Positions 1 through 5,566 of a stretch of 5,775 nucleotides of DNA are shown here, piece by piece. Each line of letters starts with the position of its first letter. Within the stretch, counting starts at the first letter, position 1. Location of the stretch: contig JAEORI010000069.1 in NCBI GenBank assembly GCA_016840965.1, forward strand, positions 1 through 5,775, written 5' to 3'. Source of the DNA: Candidatus Thorarchaeota archaeon (GTDB lineage: Archaea; Asgardarchaeota; Thorarchaeia; Thorarchaeales; Thorarchaeaceae). The notes under the pieces were generated by a model. The model made no database searches. It saw only the letters and a program-made list of their open reading frames with translations, and was not told the DNA's origin. Made by a program: the position numbers and the translations under genes.

Positions 1-1005
1 ATTGTTGACCTTGTGCGAGAAGCTGGAGGTGAACCATTTGTTGCAGAAACAACAGGTTTAGGATACGGTGCTGGAGGGGCGTATGGTGGCCGGACAACAG
101 TTGTAGAATATCTTACGATGGCCGCGCTTCATGGATATACTGCTGCTTCGTTGGGAGTCCCTCTAATAATGGCGGATGGATATTGGGGGACTGATGTAAT
201 TGATGTTCCAGTTGATGGTGAACATATTGAAAGCGTTGATGTTGCTACAGCTTTGATTGACTGTGACAAAGTCATTGTCCTGACTCATGCAAAAGGACAC
301 GGGCTAGGTGGAATTGGAGGTACGATTAAGAACCTTGGAATCGGACTTGTTGGGAAGAGAGGTAAAGCAGCAATGCACTTTCTTGGAGATATTAAAATTG
401 ATTCTAAGAAGTGTTTAGGTCCAGATTGTTCAAAATGTTTGAAGGTCTGTCCTACCAGATGTATATCAATGAAAGAAAAAGCAGTTGTTGATAATTCGAA
501 ATGTATTGCATGTCATCATTGTGTGAATATTTGCTCCCAAGTTAAAGCAAAAGCTGCAACCCAAACGTGGCGTCCAAATCATACGCAAGCACCAATTTTC
601 GTTGAAAATGCAGCTGGTGTTGTTAAATCGATTGGCGCAGACAAATTCTACTACATCAACTTGGCAATAGATATTTCCGACATGTGCGACTGTTGGGACT
701 TCGGAGCACCCCTACTTGTGCATGATATCGGGATTTTTGGTTCCAGAGACCCATTAGCAATTGATGAGGCAACACTACAGGCCATCAAGGATGCACCTGC
801 AAATCCTGACTCTGCTGTAGGTGATATTGAGTGTGGCGCATGCAAATTTGCTATGGCTCATGCATGTAAAGATCCTAAGAGTGGTGAAATTCTTGAGCTT
901 GCTGAGATTCAATTGTCTCATGCGGCCAAGATGGGGCTTGGAACAAGAGAGTATGAACTTATTACTTTGACAAAAGAACCACCCAAGAGGTCTAATGGAG
1001 TTTAG
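1..1005 (+). CDS. DUF362 family Fe-S protein with an internal two-cluster ferredoxin module (5' partial)
   Basis: The reading frame is open to the left edge, so the true start lies outside; the GTG at 13 is only an internal candidate and is not the chosen start. Counting from that GTG, residues about 1-125 form the first half of a DUF362 domain (COG2768-like 'Fe-S centre protein'). A ferredoxin-like insert at about 127-182 follows, with C134-x4-C139-x2-C142-x3-C146-P and C164-x2-C167-x2-C170-x3-C174, which should bind two [4Fe-4S] clusters. The second DUF362 half carries the C225-D-C227 motif and the typical stretch ending in SRDPLAIDEATL (about 244-255). There is no signal peptide or membrane segment in the visible part, so it is probably a cytosolic redox protein. 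The family has no settled reaction, and I do not propose a substrate. About 330 residues are visible; members are often somewhat longer, so only a short N-terminal piece is probably missing. The TAG stop overlaps the ribosome binding site of the next gene, suggesting an operon. Confidence 0.9.
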   Translation: MVDLVREAGGEPFVAETTGLGYGAGGAYGGRTTVVEYLTMAALHGYTAASLGVPLIMADGYWGTDVIDVPVDGEHIESVDVATALIDCDKVIVLTHAKGHGLGGIGGTIKNLGIGLVGKRGKAAMHFLGDIKIDSKKCLGPDCSKCLKVCPTRCISMKEKAVVDNSKCIACHHCVNICSQVKAKAATQTWRPNHTQAPIFVENAAGVVKSIGADKFYYINLAIDISDMCDCWDFGAPLLVHDIGIFGSRDPLAIDEATLQAIKDAPANPDSAVGDIECGACKFAMAHACKDPKSGEILELAEIQLSHAAKMGLGTREYELITLTKEPPKRSNGV

Positions 1006-1008
1006 GAG
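1004..1008 (+). promoter_or_regulatory. Ribosome binding site overlapping the upstream stop codon
   Basis: AGGAG lies 8 bases before the ATG at 1017 and shares bases with the TAG stop (1003-1005) of the DUF362 gene. This arrangement suggests translational coupling of the two genes. Confidence 0.6.
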
Positions 1009-1016
1009 TTGATAAT

Positions 1017-1532
1017 ATGGTGCCAAGCTGGTTCAGAGAAGCGGTGATTCAAGCGCATAAGAATCAAAGAGCTCACCTTCAATTTGTATTGAAAGATTTG
1101 ACTGATGCTGAATTGGTCAAGGAAATACCCACAGAGGAATATTCGAGATCAATTGCTGGGATTGTTATGCACATAGGAACAGCAGAAACTTACTGGTTCC
1201 ATAAAGCAAAGAATTCAATTGGACCTCCTGTAATTGCCGACAAATTTGATGAAGTCATGGTTCGTATTGAAGAGAATACGAAAAACATAATTGGGATTGT
1301 CCAGAACTGCACCGAAGATCAACTTCGAATAGTACCTCCGAAGGATGGTGGACCCTCGATTGCTTGGGCTGTCTTCAGAACATCCCAGCATGGAATATAC
1401 CATGCCGGTCAGATTGCCAAGATTCGACGTATGATAGGTACAGCAGAGCTGCCTCCCGATTCCTATAACTTGTGGGGAAAAGCAATCGATTCAACTCTAG
1501 AGATTATAAAAGCTCTAATTGATGAATGTTAA
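1017..1532 (+). CDS. DinB-like (DinB/YfiT-type) four-helix-bundle protein
   Basis: This 171-residue protein has the usual length of the DinB superfamily, whose members are four-helix bundles that usually bind a divalent metal through three histidines. The expected triad is present: H52 in the second helix (within the VMHIGTAETYW stretch) and H125/H129 in an HxxxH motif (QHGIYHAGQI, about 124-133). A conserved-looking tryptophan follows the first histidine at W60. There is no signal peptide or membrane segment, so it should be cytosolic. Superfamily members include thiol-dependent transferases and stress-induced proteins, but most are uncharacterised; the sequence does not reveal a substrate. 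The start is ATG with a good AGGAG site 8 bases upstream. It follows the DUF362 gene by 11 bases, so the two are probably co-transcribed and may act together on a redox or thiol reaction (inference). The family call is firm; the specific function is unknown. Confidence 0.85.
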   Translation: MVPSWFREAVIQAHKNQRAHLQFVLKDLTDAELVKEIPTEEYSRSIAGIVMHIGTAETYWFHKAKNSIGPPVIADKFDEVMVRIEENTKNIIGIVQNCTEDQLRIVPPKDGGPSIAWAVFRTSQHGIYHAGQIAKIRRMIGTAELPPDSYNLWGKAIDSTLEIIKALIDEC

Positions 1533-1568
1533 TCTCTTTCATTCCATCCGAACATTCTTCAAAAGCAT

Positions 1569-1588
1569 GGATTCATCGTTTAGAATCC
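1569..1588 (+). repeat. Short inverted repeat, possible 3' hairpin of the DUF362-DinB transcript
   Basis: GGATTC (1569-1574) and GAATCC (1583-1588) are perfect complements around an 8-base loop, 37 bases after the DinB-like stop. A flanking TTCTT (1555-1559) and AAGAA (1592-1596) could extend the structure imperfectly. No T-run follows, so a terminator role is uncertain and a 6-bp stem can occur by chance. Confidence 0.25.
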
Positions 1589-1682
1589 TGAAAGAAGCTC
1601 AAGAGAGTTTAATCCTATTCGTGAGCCTATCTCTTCAATATTCAAATACCTATTCTAGTTGACCTATTATCCGAGGTTTACT

Positions 1683-1700
1683 AAAATAGAGATTTATCAC
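1683..1700 (+). promoter_or_regulatory. Possible archaeal BRE/TATA element for the 7TM gene
   Basis: A purine-rich stretch (AAAATAGAGA, 1683-1692) directly precedes TTTATCAC (1693-1700), resembling BRE plus TATA. Archaeal transcription usually starts about 25 bases downstream of the TATA centre, here near 1720. That would give a leader of roughly 15-18 bases just long enough to carry the GGAGGT site. The match to consensus is only partial. Confidence 0.3.
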
Positions 1701-1721
1701 AATGGATTAACCGTATCAAGT

Positions 1722-1727
1722 GGAGGT
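1722..1727 (+). promoter_or_regulatory. Strong ribosome binding site deciding the TTG1737 start
   Basis: GGAGGT lies 9 bases before the in-frame TTG at 1737-1739. It is the best ribosome binding site upstream of this gene and favours TTG1737 over the TTG at 1659, which follows a stop codon immediately and has no such site. Confidence 0.6.
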
Positions 1728-1736
1728 ACTAATTTA

Positions 1737-2783
1737 TTGCCCCTATTTGGAGACGCAGGATTTACACGCGATATCTTCCTCATTCTTAGTAGTGGCATAG
1801 CTTTTTACTCAATTCTCTTCAGTGTGATCTTTTTTGGCCATTGGTTTAAAGACAAATATAGGAAAAAACTTGACCTTCGATTGGCTTGGTCTGTATTCTT
1901 TTTAGGATTATCAATCAATTCCATTTGCTTCATCATTTCTGATTTCTGGTTGATAGTAGAACCATTCAATACAACTTTCGTATCTCTTGGATACATCGCA
2001 TTAATGTTTGCCATTACTGGTTTCTTTGCTGCAATTGAGATGATACTACCATATAAGACCCGTCACGCATTAACATCAATTGGTATTATTTCTACCTTCC
2101 TGCCCCTCATAATTCCACGATTTCTGTTTGAGCCGCTTGCCCTTTTCGAGTCAATTCTTGCTTTGATTGGAATCGCACTGTTTTTGAGATATACATGGAG
2201 GAGTACAGCTGGCGCTGTACAGAAAAATGTCCGGTGGGTAGTTGGTGGATTTGTTATAGGATGGCTCGGATTTATCGGAAGATCTGACACAGCCTATCTT
2301 ATTGGAGCTCACATCTATACACTAGGTCTCATTTTTCTAACATTTGGCATACTCATTTTTGGTTATGTCCTTTCCAATTCCCCCGCGCTGGATGAGCTAG
2401 ATTGGCAGCAGCAGATACTAGAACTATATGTTATACAAACTGGCGGTTTGCTCATGTGTCATCATCAGTTTGTAGAAAATCCCAATATAGACCAAGCTTT
2501 AACCGCTGCAGGAATTGCCGGTATCCAATCACTATTTCAAGAAATCACTAGAAGCGCCACCGGGTTGAACATCGTGTCTATTGGTGATTATGATATTCTA
2601 TTTGCCCATGGTGTTACATTTACAAGCGTTTTGATCGCGAAGAAACCCTACAAGATTTTACTGGAAAAGGTTCAAGAGTTTACTGACAAGTTCCAATACG
2701 AGTTTGGAACCGTACTGCAGCAGTTTGAGGGTAGTCTTCATGATTTCCATACAGCAGACGAATTAATTGAATCAATCTTTTAA
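1737..2783 (+). CDS. Seven-helix membrane protein with C-terminal longin/Roadblock-like domain
   Basis: The preferred start gives 348 residues; the longest open frame begins at 1659 and would give 374. Hydrophobic segments lie at about 13-36, 49-74, 81-104, 113-126, 135-152, 167-181 and 187-212. Basic residues cluster in the loops after helices 1, 3 and 5, so the positive-inside rule places the N-terminus outside and the C-terminus in the cytosol. Residues about 227-348 form a soluble domain with the apparent order strand-strand-helix (about 250-272)-strand-strand-strand-long helix (about 305-332)-short helix. It opens with ELYVIQTGGLLM and ends in DELIESIF, a pattern resembling the longin/Roadblock-like (profilin-type) domains common in Asgard archaea. 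The architecture recalls 7TM sensor modules that pass a signal to a cytosolic output domain, but no kinase, cyclase or GTPase motif is present. A role as membrane receptor, or as anchor for a small GTPase or partner protein, is inference. No specific family was recognised for the membrane part. The next gene converges on it, 19 bases away. Confidence 0.75.
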   Translation: MPLFGDAGFTRDIFLILSSGIAFYSILFSVIFFGHWFKDKYRKKLDLRLAWSVFFLGLSINSICFIISDFWLIVEPFNTTFVSLGYIALMFAITGFFAAIEMILPYKTRHALTSIGIISTFLPLIIPRFLFEPLALFESILALIGIALFLRYTWRSTAGAVQKNVRWVVGGFVIGWLGFIGRSDTAYLIGAHIYTLGLIFLTFGILIFGYVLSNSPALDELDWQQQILELYVIQTGGLLMCHHQFVENPNIDQALTAAGIAGIQSLFQEITRSATGLNIVSIGDYDILFAHGVTFTSVLIAKKPYKILLEKVQEFTDKFQYEFGTVLQQFEGSLHDFHTADELIESIF

Positions 2784-2802
2784 TGGTCACTTTTTACATT
2801 GA

Positions 2803-3078
2803 TTACCATTGGGATCCTTTGTCTGCAGCGTTCCAACCATAATAAACTGAATAGCAACCAATTCCTAGGCATACCAACCCAATCACTGCAAAAAATCCGC
2901 CATAATAACCCATCATCGCAGCTGGCAAAAGAAACGCAACTCCCAATGTACAAGTGCACAATGCAACACAACCTGACCCTCCAATCTTGAAAATAGTGCC
3001 AATGTTCTCATCTCTTATTCCAGGTTGAGGTGGCGGATATGGTCGATCTGGTGGAGGATCCTCAAACGATGCGGGCAT
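2803..3078 (-). CDS. Small proline-rich two-helix membrane protein, unknown function
   Basis: This 91-residue protein starts at the ATG at 3078, chosen because GGGAGG lies 6 bases upstream. A longer frame reaches a TTG at 3135 and would add 19 very basic residues, but that codon has no ribosome binding site and lies upstream of the transcription start predicted from the TATA-like element. The N-terminal 20 residues are acidic and proline-rich (DPPPDRPYPPPQPG at about 7-20). Two hydrophobic segments follow at about 37-58 and 60-80, joined by a very short turn, forming a helical hairpin. Both ends are probably cytosolic (inference). Five cysteines (C37, C41, C43, C70, C75) all fall in or beside the membrane segments. 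I recognise no family. The N-terminal proline stretch could bind a partner protein. It is a separate transcription unit behind the ABC ATPase gene by 147 bases, or its distal member. Confidence 0.6.
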   Translation of the reverse strand: MPASFEDPPPDRPYPPPQPGIRDENIGTIFKIGGSGCVALCTCTLGVAFLLPAAMMGYYGGFFAVIGLVCLGIGCYSVYYGWNAADKGSQW

Positions 3079-3084
3079 TATTTT

Positions 3085-3090
3085 CCTCCC
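3085..3090 (-). promoter_or_regulatory. Ribosome binding site deciding the ATG3078 start
   Basis: On the minus strand GGGAGG sits 6 bases before the ATG at 3078-3076. It supports the 91-residue form of the small membrane protein over the 110-residue form. Confidence 0.6.
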
Positions 3091-3145
3091 TCTGTTTAGT
3101 TTCACTTTCCTGAAACCTTTTCTGCTTTTTCCCAATCATATTTTG

Positions 3146-3155
3146 CTATAAATAA
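3146..3155 (-). promoter_or_regulatory. TATA-like element for the small membrane protein gene
   Basis: The minus strand reads TTATTTATAG here, close to an archaeal TATA box. A start about 25 bases downstream (near 3125) would leave a leader of roughly 47 bases before ATG3078. The gap 3079-3225 holds no gene, and no clear T-rich terminator follows the ATPase stop, so read-through from upstream is also possible. Confidence 0.4.
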
Positions 3156-3225
3156 TCTACTTGCCATACTAGACCTCTAATATTGAACAAGAAGTACAAA
3201 TCTAGATACTATTGTTGTCTTTGGT

Positions 3226-4353
3226 CTACCATTCTGGAAGCTCCTCATATCTATGACAGAGAATCCAGTAGCCTGGTTCAATTTCACGGTATTCTGGAAT
3301 CCTCTCCCTACATATGTCTTGAACATACTCACACCGTTCATTAAATGGGCATCCTATATGCGGTTCCGCCAAGTCGGGGGGATTGCCAGGTATACCTCGT
3401 ATACGTAGACCCTTCTCTCTTATTTTCCGAATCAGCTCCATCGAAGGATTGCTCATGATGAATGCGCGTGTGAAAGGATGTCCCGGAGAGTTGAGGACTC
3501 TTTCCGTATCACCAAATTCAACAATATGCCCTGCTGTCATTACACCTACTCTATCGCAAGTTTTAGCAATCGTTCCCTGATTATTGCTAATCAACAAAAT
3601 CGAGATGTCCAATTCATTACGAACAATTTGAATTGCATTAAGAACTCGATTTTGAACTCCAACATCTAACGCAGTAGTTGGTTCGTCAGCAATCATTAAT
3701 TTGGGAAGAGAAACAAGCGCCATCGCAATCAGAACTCGCTGATCCTCGCCTACACTGAATTGAGCCGGTTTCATGTCTTTTCTAATATCGACATCTCCCA
3801 GCTCTACTAGGTCAAGTGTTTGCAATACCCTCTTCATGACCTGCCACTCTTTGAGCTCATTATCTTCATCATGTACCCAAAGAACTTCAGCCGTTTGTTC
3901 TTCAATATTCGAATATGGATTCAGGGATTTTGTTGTGCCTTGAGGAACATAAGTAATCTCATCCCCTAAAAGTTTCCTGTACTCTTTTTCACCAAGAGTC
4001 GCAAGATCCTTTCCTTCAAACAAAATACGCCCCTCTACACCTGGTAGTTCTTCTCCAAACGCCTCAGATGTTAGTCCCTTTTTTCGTGCTTCATCTTTTA
4101 ATGCCCATAATCTCTTGTTTTCTTCATTTGCTGCGGTTGAGGCATAGTATCTTGAAAGATGTTCGAACATCCCCAGAATTGAAAGTGCAACACTGGTCTT
4201 TCCAGCACCTGACTCCCCAAAGAGACCTACAGACTCGCCTTTTCGAATTTCAAAGCTCACATTATTTACAGATTTGCCGAGTCCCTTTTTTGAAGTATAG
4301 TATGCTCTTAGGTTCTCGACCTTGAGGGTAACTTCATCAATTGTGACAACCAT
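3226..4353 (-). CDS. OppD/DppD-type ABC transporter ATP-binding protein with altered signature and H-loop
   Basis: This is a nucleotide-binding subunit of the peptide/opine/nickel importer family, which powers uptake through a paired permease on the inner membrane face. In order: Walker A GESGAGKT (46-53), Q-loop Q138 (YVPQG), signature region FSVGEDQR (199-206), Walker B and catalytic glutamate LMIADEPTTALD (219-230), H-loop LISNNQG (254-260), then a C-terminal oligopeptide-transporter extension (about 290-370). The extension has C335, C341, C348 and C366, the pattern that holds a [4Fe-4S] cluster in some OppD/DppD proteins. Two key positions are unusual: the family signature LSGGM is FSVGE, and the switch histidine is N257. 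A charged insert of about 30 residues (about 70-104) lies between Walker A and the Q-loop. The 375-residue length slightly exceeds the usual 320-340. ATG4353 has only a weak GGAAAG site. It follows the acyltransferase gene by 31 bases; no permease, binding protein or OppF partner is in the window. Confidence 0.88.
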   Translation of the reverse strand: MVVTIDEVTLKVENLRAYYTSKKGLGKSVNNVSFEIRKGESVGLFGESGAGKTSVALSILGMFEHLSRYYASTAANEENKRLWALKDEARKKGLTSEAFGEELPGVEGRILFEGKDLATLGEKEYRKLLGDEITYVPQGTTKSLNPYSNIEEQTAEVLWVHDEDNELKEWQVMKRVLQTLDLVELGDVDIRKDMKPAQFSVGEDQRVLIAMALVSLPKLMIADEPTTALDVGVQNRVLNAIQIVRNELDISILLISNNQGTIAKTCDRVGVMTAGHIVEFGDTERVLNSPGHPFTRAFIMSNPSMELIRKIREKGLRIRGIPGNPPDLAEPHIGCPFNERCEYVQDICRERIPEYREIEPGYWILCHRYEELPEW

Positions 4354-4384
4354 AACTTTCCAATTCTTTCAAGACTGAAATATT

Positions 4385-5566
4385 CTATGGCCGAAGCATT
4401 TCATCGTCAATCATTGCTTTACTTCTGTAAAGAACTCTACTCTCAACCTCATACCATATCAATCCGCCAACAAATGAAACTATAAGATTCAGAAGATAGA
4501 ATGGAATATAGAACCAAATAGAAGGCCAACCAAGTATTGCTGCAAAATCAGGTATCTCGTGATTGACCACTGCTGTTTGCGATATACTCCAATAGACAAT
4601 GGACATCCAAAATATCTGGAATAGTAGAATGTGATATGATGACTTCCCCACTCGTTCTATGAACTTCTGTATTGTGCCAGATGCAGTTTGCGGAAACAAC
4701 GTAAAGGCGACTAGAAAGAAGTATGCTGCATATCCGTAGAAGAAGAGCGTGTAATCTCCTTTAATGAAATTTTGAATCAGACTCATGGTCTGTCCAATAA
4801 CTCCAGAACTTGAACTCAGAAATTGTGTTGAATAATCCAACATTAAGAATACACTGAATGCAAGATATGGGTATACAAACCAATTGTGTCTGTTTCTCAC
4901 ATCATAATTCTTTGAAAACCATAATCCAAGTCCCACAGCTGGTAAGAAGAATAGAATGTTAACTCGAATCGCACTGATGATGAACCAATCATATACGGAT
5001 GAAGCAGCTGGATAAAGGAACCAAAGTACGGACTGCATTAAAAGTTCGCTAAGAAAGCACAGACCGATAGTCACTAGCGGTCTTCTGTCAAATAACCAGT
5101 AAATCAAAGGAAAAACAAAAATCGAACCGAATAAAAGAGGGATAAACCAATTACCCGGTCCCCAGAATGGAAGATAGCCTAGAAGTAAGTATATGCTTGT
5201 ATCGAGATGTCCTAGTAGCAGACCAAGGATGATGGACATCAAGTATAGAATGATGAATGGAAGGACGTATCTTTTTGTTTTGCGTATGAAATATTCTATT
5301 GAGTAGAGTTCTAGAAGGCTTTTGGTCTTTCGATACCTGAACGAAGACCCCATATTAAAGCCCATAACAATTAGGAAAAAAGGGATTGATAATCGTTCCC
5401 AAAATACACTTCCCAATGCTCCTTTTATTTCCCAAGTTAAACTATGATCTAGCACAACAAATGCGATTGCTATCGCTTTCAAAACATCAAGTTGGAAATA
5501 GTAGGGTCTCTTCTCTTCTTTCTCATCAAATTGAACCTCAAAAGTATTGCTTTCTCCCTCTATCAA
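4385..5566 (-). CDS. Acyltransferase-3 family integral membrane protein
   Basis: This 393-residue polytopic protein matches the acyltransferase-3 (AT3/OafA-like) family, which moves acyl groups onto sugars, lipids or antibiotics at the membrane. The first helix carries the family's K/R-x10-H motif (K30 to H41) within LDVLKAIAIAFVVLDH. Further family-like parts are IPFFLIVMGF (61-70), a basic loop before helix 3 (R96 and R99 before LPF) and GNWFIPLLFG (138-147). The last conserved helix begins GKSSYHILLFQ (307-317), where many relatives have histidine but this protein has Q317. About ten hydrophobic segments span residues 28-376. The first 20 residues are acidic and charged, probably cytosolic. 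The start is uncertain: TTG5566 is the first start codon after an in-frame TGA (5575-5573) and no ribosome binding site stands close before it. The acceptor is not deducible; a cell-surface glycan or lipid is a reasonable inference. It is probably co-transcribed with the ABC ATPase, 31 bases downstream. Confidence 0.85.
   Translation of the reverse strand: MIEGESNTFEVQFDEKEEKRPYYFQLDVLKAIAIAFVVLDHSLTWEIKGALGSVFWERLSIPFFLIVMGFNMGSSFRYRKTKSLLELYSIEYFIRKTKRYVLPFIILYLMSIILGLLLGHLDTSIYLLLGYLPFWGPGNWFIPLLFGSIFVFPLIYWLFDRRPLVTIGLCFLSELLMQSVLWFLYPAASSVYDWFIISAIRVNILFFLPAVGLGLWFSKNYDVRNRHNWFVYPYLAFSVFLMLDYSTQFLSSSSGVIGQTMSLIQNFIKGDYTLFFYGYAAYFFLVAFTLFPQTASGTIQKFIERVGKSSYHILLFQIFWMSIVYWSISQTAVVNHEIPDFAAILGWPSIWFYIPFYLLNLIVSFVGGLIWYEVESRVLYRSKAMIDDEMLRP

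Larger units (their letters stand above)
1533..1736. other. Non-coding gap between the DinB-like and 7TM genes
   Basis: This stretch lies between the stop of the DinB-like gene and the preferred TTG1737 start. An open frame runs through 1659-1736, but it begins at a TTG directly after an in-frame TAG (1656-1658), has no ribosome binding site and encodes polar sequence before the first membrane helix. I therefore treat it as untranslated. The gap contains a small inverted repeat near 1569-1588, a TATA-like element near 1693 and the ribosome binding site at 1722. Confidence 0.5.

Noticed and set aside
2791..2795. T-run TTTTT after the 7TM gene stop as a terminator
   Set aside because: Archaeal termination can use T-rich tracts, but five T residues next to a convergent gene are too weak to annotate.
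2799..2990. A 63-codon plus-strand frame opposite the small membrane protein gene
   Set aside because: The minus-strand gene has a ribosome binding site, promoter-like element and two clean membrane helices. The plus frame has low-complexity polar content and no start signals.
3079..3135. N-terminal extension of the small membrane protein to TTG3135, adding 19 basic residues
   Set aside because: It has no ribosome binding site and lies upstream of the predicted transcription start; the ATG at 3078 has a strong site at proper spacing.
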